Source of the DNA: Hemicentrotus pulcherrimus
Taxonomy: Eukaryota > Echinodermata > Echinoidea > Camarodonta > Strongylocentrotidae
DNA: 25,872 nt
Assembly: GCA_003118195.1 (NCBI GenBank)
Contig: BEXV01000282.1
Location: forward strand, 7,152 to 33,023
Reading direction: 5' to 3'
The notes under the pieces are model-generated. The model was not told where the DNA came from, searched no databases, and saw only the letters and a program-made list of their open reading frames with translations. Shown here in pieces: positions 11,802 to 23,900 of the stretch. A program made the translations under genes and the position numbers. How positions within the stretch are numbered: the stretch's first letter is position 1; each line of letters opens with the position of its first letter.

Positions 11802-11992
11802 CGGTTGTGAGCCTATGCCGAACGCATGGGTCGGTTGAGGGCTGGCAGCGGGTACATAGTTACCCCCCATTCCCTGGTCTTGGGATCCGCCGTAGATGTC
11901 CATAGGTCCCGGACTGTTGGTTGTATTGTAACGGTTATTAACGGGTGAGGGTGATGGTGCATAGCTCTGTTGCTGGTAGCTATTCGGCATTA
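11802..11992 (-). CDS. msi: Musashi exon E: conserved C-terminal SPGP/AASPQP block
   Basis: A 191-nt exon entering in phase 1 after acceptor gacatccacag. The split codon gives Val, then MPNSYQQQSYAPSPSPVNNR, YNTTNSPGPMDIYGGSQDQG and MGGNYVPAASPQPTHAFGIG, ending SQP. SPGPM-x-x-YG, SQD-x-G, NYV and AASPQP with FG shortly after match the end of vertebrate MSI1 and MSI2 in order, which confirms Musashi orthology. The chosen end is the consensus donor CCG|gtaagt in phase 0. If that donor is not used, the frame continues Val-Ser-stop, the TGA lying at 11793-11795. An upstream in-frame ATG near 12050 lies in the intronic pyrimidine tract and is not a start. Confidence 0.93.
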
Positions 11993-14900
11993 CTGTGGAT
12001 GTCGACGATAACGACGATGGCAAGGATGATGGCGAGGATGGCGACAGCAAGGATGAAAACAGAGATGGATGGAGAACATCAGCAACAACAGAACAAAAGA
12101 GGAGGTAAAAAATATTAAATTAGAAATGTGCTATATCAATGCATAAAGTAACGCCCACACCAAAATGCAATTGGCATGATGCAACATATCATCATATTCC
12201 AACCATATATCAAAGATATAAATCGTTAATACTACAAAGCATTCTACAAGCTCTTGGGAAGAAAACAAGCACACATGGAAAAAATGAGGTATTCTATGAC
12301 TACCGTATATATTCTATTCTATACACAAGGGAGTGCGAATATAATACATTGATATGTGATATATATTTTTGACAATTCTAAGGCTAATTCTACCATGGAT
12401 TTATACAAAGTTAAGGTTATTTTGTTTATGAAACTAGAGGTAACTATCTACGGAACACACACAGCAAGCTTCGGACCCTCGATGGTTGGGGAATGGGTGA
12501 AGGAGTTATATAATCATTCTACGTTCAATGGAACATGCTGCTTGCTATACGTGTATTTATGATGTATGCCATCTACTCTACATGACTTGAATCGGGGAGA
12601 GAGGAAGAAGAGAGAAGAATCTATGGGGACTCGGTGGAAAGTGCGTTTCAAAGAAATATGTGCGAATCATAACTGTGGGACTTAGCTTCAGGAAAAGAGT
12701 GTATGAATGTGTTTGTGTGCTTTACATAATCGTCAGTGCTGATCAAGTCATTTTTTTCAGACTTCCACCACAAATATTTCATATCAATTCTTCTATTTAA
12801 AAAAAACTTGATTTTTCCTTTCTTCACCAGACAAGATCAACTCTGTGAAATCACAGTTACATACAGTGTCATTTCATGATAGCTAGTTGAACCCACTAGA
12901 AGTCAATCCTAAGTAAATATGCAGTAACCTTTAAAATTTCAAGTGCTTTTAATTATATTAAATAATTATTTAATTAACAAGCTCCCCTAGCAATTTACTA
13001 GTCGATATACACCAGACTGATTAAATCCGATTTTCTTCTACCAGTTCAAGGTATTATGTGTTTATTTTGGCCACCCAGTAGTTTGTAATTATTTCTTTGG
13101 CCACCCTGTAGAGCTAACAAATATATCTTAGCCACCCTATACAGCTAACATTTTTTCTCCTTCTATTAAAGATTTAAAAAAGTGCAGAAATCTCAATTTG
13201 TTTGAAATAGATCGACCTACCAGGAGGCTGGTGAAAGTCCCTCCCATATTCAGGCTGGTGTGACATGGAGCTAGGCTCGTTGCGAGGAGGAGGAGGCGGG
13301 GCTGAGCGACCCGCGGGGCCGGCAGACCCATAATCGGGGTACGAGTAGGTAATCGGCGTCTGGCCTCGACGGTCGGGCGTGGGAGGGACCCCAGCCGCCG
13401 GCATCATTATACCTGGGGCGTATGTCGGAATCCCTGATAGAACAAGGGGTAACACACAAGGGATAGATGATCATATACCCTCGGTGTATTTCTACAGCCC
13501 TGGTTGGCAAAAGTCCGTCGTAGTATGGGGACACGGGCCTAGGGTTCACAGTGACTATACAATCTCACGATGTAACATTAAATTAAACTATTCCTAACTA
13601 TTACAGAAGTTTGTCTTCAGCACATGTGAATTATATCCTAGTCCCAGCCTTTCTTAAAAGTATGTGCCTTGGATAGTAAAGAAAAGGCATGAGGTGGGGA
13701 GGGGAGGGGCGGTTAGTAAATGGTTACGTTTGGTTAAGCAAAATCCAGCTCAGGTCTACTCCAAATCTCTCTCTAGAAAGGCAATCCTCTACTCACAAAA
13801 CTTGCTAACATAGTAATATACTAGCTAACTCACATAGAAAATATAAAGCACTACAAGAAGTATTATAAGAATGGAAACTTTTACAAAGTATTTATTGCTA
13901 GGCTAACAGTACAACTGAACAGAACAGCCTCATTATTTTGAAACATCCTTGTTTAAACAATCAAAGAAATTGGGAATTATATTTCTTTGGTCAATTTCGT
14001 TGTTGACCACATTCTTTCCAAAGCAAAAAAAAAAAAAAAAAAAACCTTCAGTATCAAGAGCTAGTAAATGCTTTTGGGGGACTTTTTATTATTGGTTATT
14101 TCCAAAGAATTGTTCCTTTATGGATAATGATTAGGAGCAGGCCTGAATGAGATAGAGTAATGGAAATAGGAAGAGAGAGAGAAGGGGGGAACTAAAGATG
14201 AAGCATGCATATGGGGAGCTTGATTGCAAAGGTTAGCGTCATTTGGATGAAAAGATTAGTACATATCTTAAAGATAAAGACCAGTTCTGGTCATGCGGTT
14301 GCATTGTGAAAGAAACGTTGTAGAATCGATCAGAAAGGTTGATCATCTAGCACATAAGTATTGGTGTGTACTGCAAGGTTCTGGGATAATCAAAATGATC
14401 AGGAATTTGGCAGAGTCTGGGATACAAGTTACAAGCACTGTACACAGAAAGATGTACATGGGACTTTGCGACACGTGCGCAATATCTATCAGGCCCAAAT
14501 AGATATAATAATTTACCCAATAAATAAATTAGTTGGCGGTTCCTCTGCAAAATTGTTATTATCACGTATTAGTAAAAACATATTCTTTCACATGATTGGT
14601 AAAAGCTTCCATTTCATTTTTTTGCGAGGGGGGCGTTTCCAAAACTGGTCTTTACCTTTAGTAAATAATGCCGACATACACACAGCATGACATTAAGTAC
14701 AGAAACAGTCTCATTGAATTTTATATTACTGCAGAAAACAAAATGACCTCCCTTCTCATTCTAGCCCCCACCCTGCTTGAACTTCATATATTGAGCTCAG
14801 TCTGAGCTCTCTGTCTCTATCTCTCTACCCCATTCATTTGTGCTCTTGATCTCCATCCCCCTTCTCTCTCTCTCTCTCTCTCTCCCTCTATCTCTCTCCC

Positions 14901-17900
14901 TCTCTTTCTCCCTTCCCCTCTCTATTCTCTCTCTTCCCTTTCTCCATCCAAATAAATTTATACAGCTTTGCACAACAAAATATCCTCTTAAATAAAAATG
15001 AAGTTCTGTTATGTTTCTACCCTCCTTATATTAATACAAATCAAACTTATACATTTTCAAAAGAAAAGTGTGAGGAAATTTACTGATGTTCAATAGCAGG
15101 GGAAGTTAATGTTCCTTCCTGGAAAGCTTACTTCGCTCAAAATTCACGACTTCACAAGATTTTCATTGGTATCTAAAAAATAAATAAGCTGCATCATCTA
15201 TCAGGCTTTGAAGCCACATGGTATCAGATATACTTCTACACATAGCCATATGGGATCTTTGGAGGTTTGCAAAGACTGATTTCAAAGACTGATTTTAAGC
15301 CACTACACAACAACTGGCGCTTTTCAAGACTTTGCACCAAGGAACCAACCAGCACAGGTGTGAATAAGATGGGACTGTAGCAGAAAAACGAACCAGTCAT
15401 GTGCAGGTTGTATATAATATGGAGAACATAACCAACCAACCAACAGACCGACTGAACAGCAAACCTCATGCAAGTGAGATTAAAAACACACCCAAAGTGG
15501 AAAATATGGAGTATATTGACAGAGGAGCACCTGGGGAAAATCAAGCACAGCAAATACAAACTGCATACATCCATCACTACATGTACATATTGACTTGGAT
15601 AAATACACATCTGCATAGTCCCATGTGTTAAAAACTGTGTTACCTATGATGGCTAATGCTTATTTCCTTTTAAAAAGTGAGGAGGAGGGTGGTTATTTGC
15701 TTTTGTAACATCTGTTTCTTAGCTGATAAAGTAAAGTCTGATAAATTCAACTGTAGAAATTGAATCTAAGCAGAATATAGTGACCAGGCAGCAACCTCCA
15801 CCAAAACCACCTTCAAAGTCCGAGTATATATCTGTTTTGCATTATTTCAAACAATAAAATGCATCTTTATGGCCCAGCAGTGTACAATTTAGCACATAGC
15901 CAGTGTAAGGGGAGAAAAGGGTTTCTGCCGCAAGCACAAAAGAGAAAATAATAAGTTTAAAAAATATGTAAAGAGCAGCCATCTACATGTATGCACCAAC
16001 CACACCCTACAGTAGGAAACCATCCAGGAATTGGGATTAATAGGAATTAAGCGGATGACAATATTTGGATTTGTTGGTGTGGTTTGTTTACCTGAATGAG
16101 GATGCGACGGCATGCCCATAGAGGTGCCTCGAGGGGGTCGACCTCTGTTCCCTGAACCACGCCCCATCCCGCCGCCGCCGCCGCTTCCACACATGGCGAA
16201 GGGAGGCTGCTGGTAAGCTAGGAGGAGGCATGGGAGCACTCCGTTAGATTTTTCATCAAGTCCCACCCATTTGATTTGGTGTCAATCTTAACCTCTCATA
16301 CATACAGTCCCACGTATCTACTTTTGTGTGACCACTCTTATCCACCTCTAAAATGGGATGCAGACACAGTCATACCCACATATTTTGTGTTATGATCATC
16401 AACTCTCAAAAAGGAAACATTTGTTTACATAGTTTCACCAATAAAAATATGATTCTCATCCATTTCTCACATAAAAAGTACAATTTGAATGCTATCTTCA
16501 TCAAACATGATTGGATGGATGTACCTTATCTTTGGAGAGGATTTTACAGCAGGATCAGCAGTGTTTACAACTTGCCTCTAACTAAAAAGCATGTACCATT
16601 AATTCCATTTTTCTGGGAGTTCAATATCTAATAATGTTGTGTACTACAGACCCTGCCCTAACTTATTTCCCATCCATAAGCCAATCCATATATAACCCTT
16701 AAATGACTTGTTTAAAGATTACCACCGTTATATCTGAACTAAAAGTACACTTAGCGGTTCGATACATATACATTTGAGTTTCTTTCTACTCATGATAAAT
16801 TGATATCCTAAAAATAGACAAAACTTCTGGTATTCCAATAATTTGAAAGAGTTAAAGAGAAGATTTGTTATACATGAACATATTCTTCTTCCACAAAAAT
16901 AAGGAAATCATGTAAACATTTGAAGAAAAATAAATTCAGATAATATTCACATTAATCTCTTTAAAAATGTATAAGTGTGACATGATAATAACAGAGAAAT
17001 TAGATAAAATACATGCTTAGGGGATACCATAACATCATCAACATCATTAAGATTATGATGAAATAGTGTCATAAATCATATGAACATGCTTTAATTTTAT
17101 AACTGGCTTTCATTAATACCATGAGTTAGTATAATTTTTGTTAATATTAAGGTCTGCTTTAAAAAAAAAACTGTCTCTGAATCCTCAAAAGAATAAGAAA
17201 ATGGTTTTAAAATCAAAAGCTCTCTGTAAAGCATTCATATATTTCTTATCATACACAATTTTGTGAGTATAACCAGACCTATTTCACCCAAAGTTTGGAA
17301 AGAAGAAAAAAATCTTGAAACCCCATAAAAATATTGCATCAAAATCTCTCTATAAGAAGAAGAAAATAAAACAATCACAGCTAAATGTCTTATATATTAA
17401 CATAGAACCAGTCCAAATCCAAGAGAGAATAGTTTTCAGGCAATTATTGCCATGGAAACACCACAGCTGTACCAGTCCAATGAATAACCTTGCCTGGATG
17501 TTCCAATTAAGTATCTCATTGCAGTATTAAAAGCATAGAGGTAATTAGTCTAAAGACGAAGGTGCTCCATCTCGCAGGCGGCAAATGAAAATTCAAGACA
17601 AAAACTCTGCTTTCAACATCCTTCTCAAAGAGTTAAAAACGGGAACCAGATCATTCAAAGCAAAATCGCCATTTAAACAAGTACTCAAAATATTGTCTCT
17701 GACTCTCAGACTGCAAGCTGCCGGTCCATTTGATGAGGGAAGGAGGTGGTGTAGAAGATACAAAGAAATAGCTGGGAGATGCATGTTGCACTTAATGACT
17801 ACGATCAAAATTGTCTTGCCGCTTCTCCAAGAAGAACACATTACAATTGTTTTAGGCACAAGTTTCTGCTCCAGACGATTGAGCAACTGGGATACATTTA

Positions 17901-20900
17901 CAGCTGCCTCAAATCATAATGCATGAAAATGATTGACAGAGTTTAGGCATATGCCACAATTATGGTAGAGGAATAAATCCCTGTTGGCAAAGTCACTAAG
18001 TTGTAAATTCACCTCAAGTCTTGAAGGATACAAAGGTAAAGGAGAATTCAGTAATATGGTGCAATGTCAGGCAAGTCATCTCTATGATAAAGTTCAGGAA
18101 TCAATCCAACAAATTAAAATATCTTCCCTGCCAGCTTTTAATTAATTGAATAATCAAGGATGACATAGAACAAAGACCAGAAAGAGACAAATCTAATATA
18201 TTTCTCTCTGAATAAATGCGTTACCATGGTTATCCTATAAAAGTGGGTGTTTTAAACATGAAGCCGTTTTCTTACATAAAACACTATTGCATTTCCATGA
18301 CCCGCTGAAATTTATGTTAAAGTTGCCGCTACATTTCTTTACGAAAACAGGATCGAACCCCTATACAATATCTTTAAATCTATTCTCATATAGAATCCGT
18401 TAAACTACAATTCACAACAATCTTGTTAATGAAGGGAAGCTCTTTTGAAGGGTTTGCTAAGGAAGACAAGTTTCATGAATGAAGGCAGTACGTCACTTCA
18501 GCCACAGGATGACGAGAAAGAGGTAGGTTTTTGGATAGTATTAAAGTAAGAAGACGGCATGCCAGTCATTTCACAGTTAGTAACATCTATGGAGGGTCAG
18601 AATGGCACTGAATCACACAATGCCCATCTTGCACTTAGCAGACGATATGACAATCAGAGCATGAGGTTGATAGAGGTTAGAAAGAGCACTCTTCATTAAC
18701 AGAGATGTATTCACAAGAAAGGGAATTACGAAATGTATGGATTAGTCAATTATATCAGTGAATAAAGGGATGTGGTATTAAATATACCAGCAGACCTGCC
18801 AACCTCTGGAGTTCAAAAACTGTATTCTTTCATCCCAAAAGTTGTATTCTCAAAAATAAACACGGACTGTAACACGCATAATGCCTCTTACAGTTCCTAC
18901 ATACAATCTTTTTTTCTTTTTTTGTTGTTGTTGTTGGTTAAATAGCATATTTTATTGAGGAAAATCGTATTGTGTCGTATTTGCTTCTAAAAATCGTTCG
19001 AAATACGACTAAATCGTACTGGTTGGCAGGTCTGTACCAGGTAAGTCTCTTAAAGAATCTTTCTTATGAGTTTGCTTAGAAAAAAGTTATCATTGATCAT
19101 AATTGTGGGTAGCATCAATATATGCACCATCACAATGGATCCTAATTGATAATAATATTTTAACTTCATTATCATGTTGGAAAGGAAAGTCATTGTTTTC
19201 CAGTATGCAATTGGAACTCCAAACTTGAATGGATGGAAAAAGTCACAATAAATTATTTTGCCTTTTAAATCTTTTTTGGGCTATGTTATGGGATCACTGT
19301 CAAAGAACTGGTCAATGTTTCAACTCACTACAACCACGACTGCATGCTATAGAAAGCTGTTAACTAGAAAAATATTCATAATGGCACTAAGCTGGGATGA
19401 GGTTGGGGTCACTACAACTAAATCAATGCTTCAAACAACGTTTCATATCATATACCACACCCATTCTACATCTTAGAGGCATGTAAACCAAAGCTAAAGC
19501 TTGTTCACACTTGATTTGGTAAACCTCTTTTTAAGTTTTGTCCTTCTTCTGCAAGTTTGGGCTTTGTTCAGGCACGACATGAAAAACTGCCTGGAAAAAA
19601 AAAAACTGCTGCAGATGACCGAAGCAATTTACGTTTTGAACACCAAGTGAGTATAAGACAAAATACCCATGCAACAAAGGTACTATGTTTATGTCATTTC
19701 ATTTCGCCATTGTATTTTCTTGGTGGTTTACCCCCTCATGTGTCAACAAGATTTTAGTGAGATCTTTAGTGAGTGTCCCAGTATGCGAGCAAAATCAAGG
19801 AAACTTTCCTCACGTCAACAAAAAACTTCACACAATCTTTGCAAAATCATGGTCGATCAAACGACATTCCATGAAAAAAAAAACAAGCGTATGAAACGTT
19901 GTTCTGCCTGGTAGATATAATGCAAGGCCATACACTCTCTATTGGTCGAATAAGCTATGCAAAAAATGAGAAGAAAAACATACAACCTGACTACACTTAC
20001 CTGAAAAGAAAGGGGGAAAGGGGGCGTACGTGTAACCCCGCCCAAGTGGCCCTATCGTGAAATTAGGAGCCGCATAACCTGTGAATGATGATAAAACAAA
20101 AGAACACAAAATTGAATAATAGTTAGCATAAATCAATTTAAAGGCAAGCTGGAATTAAGTTATTGGTGTGATGTGTAGTTGATGGTCATAGTTAATCAAC
20201 CTGACAGTGATTTCATCACTTCAGAAGTCATGTCGAAATTAGAAACCATCATATGCTTCAAAACAATGCCAATATTAAAAAAATAGGGTGATCTTTTTTT
20301 TTTTTTAAACTCCACAAGTATTACAGACAATTTGCTGAACCAAACTAAGGATTAAAAAATTTATAATAAGAGAGCTTGTAGAATGTATTGCAAAAATCAA
20401 TCAAATATAGTAATCAGAGAAGAGAAAATTAGAAATCAAAATACACAGTGGCTGAGATGATGATAACAAGCTGAAAGAAATTTAAAAGATGAATTAATTC
20501 ACAAATCTTCAATATATCTTCAGCAACTGTTGCAAAGGATGAAACTGATGAAACAAAAATATATATATATACCTTGATCCACTGAGAATACAATACCTGA
20601 TCACATTGGCTAGACAAATCATAGTAGAGATCTTTTGAAAATACAAAGCTATTATATTTCATGCTTGAAAAGAACACACAAAAATCATATGTAAACTACT
20701 AGCTATCTACTTTTACCACACAAGCCTTTATTTTATACTTTTATCCTAACTATCTAAAGTTAGTTTTTAATTCCATTGAAATGTGCCATATTCACAACAT
20801 TTATGCAGTCATTTTTCTCAACTTTAAAAAGACCTTACCAACCACAAGAAAATAAAACGCTAAATTGTAATCGAATTGCTCAAATCAAAAACTTAAACTA

Positions 20901-23900
20901 GGAAAATCATAAAAGAAGCGGGAAGATGAATAAGAGCAACTAATTGAAAACGAGAAGATAAAAAACGACAGGTGTCCAAATTGAAAAATAAGAAAAGAAA
21001 ATGTGAACCAGTGATCATTTGCCTCCCTCCTGCCCGAAACGAGGGTGGACGAAGAAATACGATCAAAGGAAAATAAAACAAATAAAACAGGAATTTGAGT
21101 GAGTGTCGACGAGTTTGCGTCGCCGATGTTGGAAACTTGCCTTTGACATTGCCCACCGTGTCCATGATTAGCGGCACCGAGGAAGTGAGACCGGGTTGGA
21201 CTGAGCACATCGAGGGCGAGTTGTTGTTGTTTGTTTGTTGATGTTGGGCCTGCAATAGTCTCAACTCCAGTAGACTTGTATCTGTGTTGCTGGGGTCTAT
21301 ATATATGTGATATAATATTGGTGCGTTGGGCATGATTTGGTTTGCACTTAATTTCTTTCTTTAAAAAAAGCTCACGTAAAAAGAGAGGTTAAAACTTCTG
21401 TTTGCTATCAAACAACAACCAATGTTTAAAGACTTTTGCTTGCTATCAAACAACAACTCTTTGTTGAGAATGGTTCTTTCCTAGTCAATGGAAAGAGAAG
21501 AATAGACAGAAATAGTTTATTATGCTTTAAGGTTTAGGAACAGTATTAACTAACATTCCAATGTCTCCATTAATATCTTATCAAAATTGATGTCTTTAAG
21601 AAACAGGGATATAAGATCCTATGTACTTTTATAATTTTTAAACTACTAGATAGAAAAATTATTTGTTCTACATGTATTTCCATTTAAGGACTCACGTTTA
21701 ATCTCTAATAAAATAAATCCACCCTTGCCAATGCTTTTGACGGATCTCTTCAAATATTCACTTGTTGAACAGCCTTTATACATTTTAATAAATCTCATTA
21801 ACAATATCAAATGTATGCATAACTGTTCAATATTAACATTGTTATACATTTACAATTAAATATTTAAAAACTAGTAAAAAAATACTTGTTTCCCCTTTGA
21901 GGTTGGTTTCATTTGGTATCATTTATGAACATCCATTATCATAACCCTAAGTGACATAATCGTTTTGAAGGGAATCATTATTGTAAGACCTAATGTGAAA
22001 TATATGCTACTTATGCTTGTAAACAATGGCCTTTCAATTTAAAAGACATGTCATTCTATACAAAAATGAAAAATGAAAGAAACTTTTCATATGGAATTTG
22101 TTTTTTTTTACAATCTGTAGTTGAAACATCATCTTATCCTCCACATATTACAGTATCCTTCCAAGTGCCCTACCAGCCCTCACATTCCTGTATCCATTTC
22201 AATGGTGCGTAATAACACTTAGTAGGCATAATATATTACTCGCTATTAAATTATTAGAGAGTAATTAAATTAAAAGGCAAGATGGATCTAATTGGAGGGT
22301 GCTAAGTAAGAGTAGCGCATCACTCCCGTTTTCACAGATAATGCATTTTTCATACCTGCTGCGGTAACAAAATTTGATTTTCTTTCCGACTTTGAAATTT
22401 CCTTGACTGTATTAAAAATGGCACATATCAAATGAAATCAATTAAGTGTCTACTGCTAGCTACGAGTCTGCCTACGTCTAATCTAAATCTATACAAACCT
22501 ATACACGTGTTAAAACCATGCTTGCACAATGTGTCTACATATATGCTACCTAAATGAGGATGACTTCTCTTCTAGTTACTACAGGTTACAGAATAGCTCC
22601 AATATGATAACCACTTAAGCCATACTGATATCATCATCAGCGACGAGGGATCGACATCATATCTAGCAGGAGCATAGATTTCTCTTATCTATAACTTGAC
22701 CTCGTAATACTATTCATCTATGATGACGATAAGACACTTAACGTCTGAACTATTCGCAGGAATGGGGATATTGCGTTTCTTTTTGAGATTGTTCTCAGAA
22801 CATTCCTTGGCAATCTTGAAATAAACATCTTTATGGAAGCTCGTCTTTTCAAATATTGTGCATTACGCATACCAAGGTAGTTATCCTGTATTAGATGATG
22901 GCTTATGTAGGAACATGCACGACACATCAAATATTATTATGATGTGACCGATTCAATTATTTTTATATGCAGTTCCTAAAAATGAGGTGAAATTGTGTTC
23001 TTCTTTCCGCATGCTACATCCAACATCCAAATTTAAACATTCTTGAAGCCTATTTGTAAAAGATAGCATGGACAGGCCTTAATAAAATATAATTGGAAGC
23101 CTTTGGACGGAAAGCTCTTTGCTCCAACCTAACAATCACCCCAAACCTACAATCAATAAATCCACTTCTTGATTTCAGTTCATCGGATGTGTAACTTTGA
23201 AATGGTCTCTATAAATTCATTGCCAATAATTAAGGGCGGGAATTATTTCTTTGGATACTTGAACTGAAACATCCTGCTGAGGTATAACTATAAGTCTACT
23301 ATTGAGCTGTATCACAAAAAATTGTTATGTATTCTCTACATGATTATACAAATTCTATAACCACTGCTGCTCTGTATGTCCCTAATATACACACCTTGTG
23401 ATATATGGATAGAAAGATAAATATGGAAGGATAGGCAGATGGATAAATTTGAGTTAAAGGAGGATAGACGAAGAGACTGATAATCGTCGCTGGTTTCCAT
23501 ACAGCTTAAAGACCTCGTCTATACTTGTGTCCAAGAAACCAGTGACAAAATGGAAGACAAAGAGGGGGAAGACCAATCAATCGATGGCTAGCTAAGTGGA
23601 ATAGATAGATAGATAGATAGATGGATGGATAGATTATAGATAAGAGGTTATAAATAATTAGAAAAGGTAGAAGGAAGAAGTGGAGATAGCAATAGATAGG
23701 AAGATAGATAAATATGTTGATTGACAGATAGAAAGATAGAAGGACTGATCAATAGATACAGATGTGTTGATGGATAAATGTTTGGATGAAGGAGACCCTG
23801 TTTTCACAAACACATTGTAGAACCAGCCTTGTAGCCCTTACCATAGATGCCGTATAGATTGCGCATCATTGCCGCTCTGTTCTTTGCTGCATTCTGTGGC

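Larger units (their letters stand above)
13434..16091 (-). other. Intron between exons C and D (2,658 nt)
   Basis: Begins gtaaacaaac and ends ttgttctatcag. It contains an A20 run near 14024-14044 and a long CT tract at 14806-14949. The 120 nt just upstream of exon D are unusually open and GC-richer, but no exon fits in phase. Nothing else recognised. Confidence 0.88.
20079..23841 (-). other. Intron between exons A and B (3,763 nt if no cassette is used)
   Basis: Begins gtaagggcta and ends tcattcacag. It contains the possible cassette exon at 21141-21296, which would split it into 1,062 and 2,545 nt. It also holds a short direct duplication at 21402-21457, a degenerate GATA region at 23400-23780 and a small hairpin at 23486-23546. 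Confidence 0.88.

Noticed and set aside
11993..12050. In-frame ATG and Ser/Leu/Pro-rich extension ahead of exon E
   Set aside because: This is the imperfect CATC-type repeat serving as pyrimidine tract; the acceptor ccacag and the phase of exon D place the exon start at 11992.
13060..13150. CRISPR-like array
   Set aside because: Three contiguous diverged copies without distinct spacers, inside an animal intron; it is a minisatellite.
17585..17926. Open frames of 113 (plus) and 97 (minus) codons
   Set aside because: Overlapping frames on opposite strands in an intron, with no recognisable motif and no splice sites that fit the Musashi phases.
20885..21140. Continuation of the cassette open frames past the GC donor
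   Set aside because: Composition drops back to AT-rich intron and the translated sequence becomes Phe/Ser-rich low complexity.
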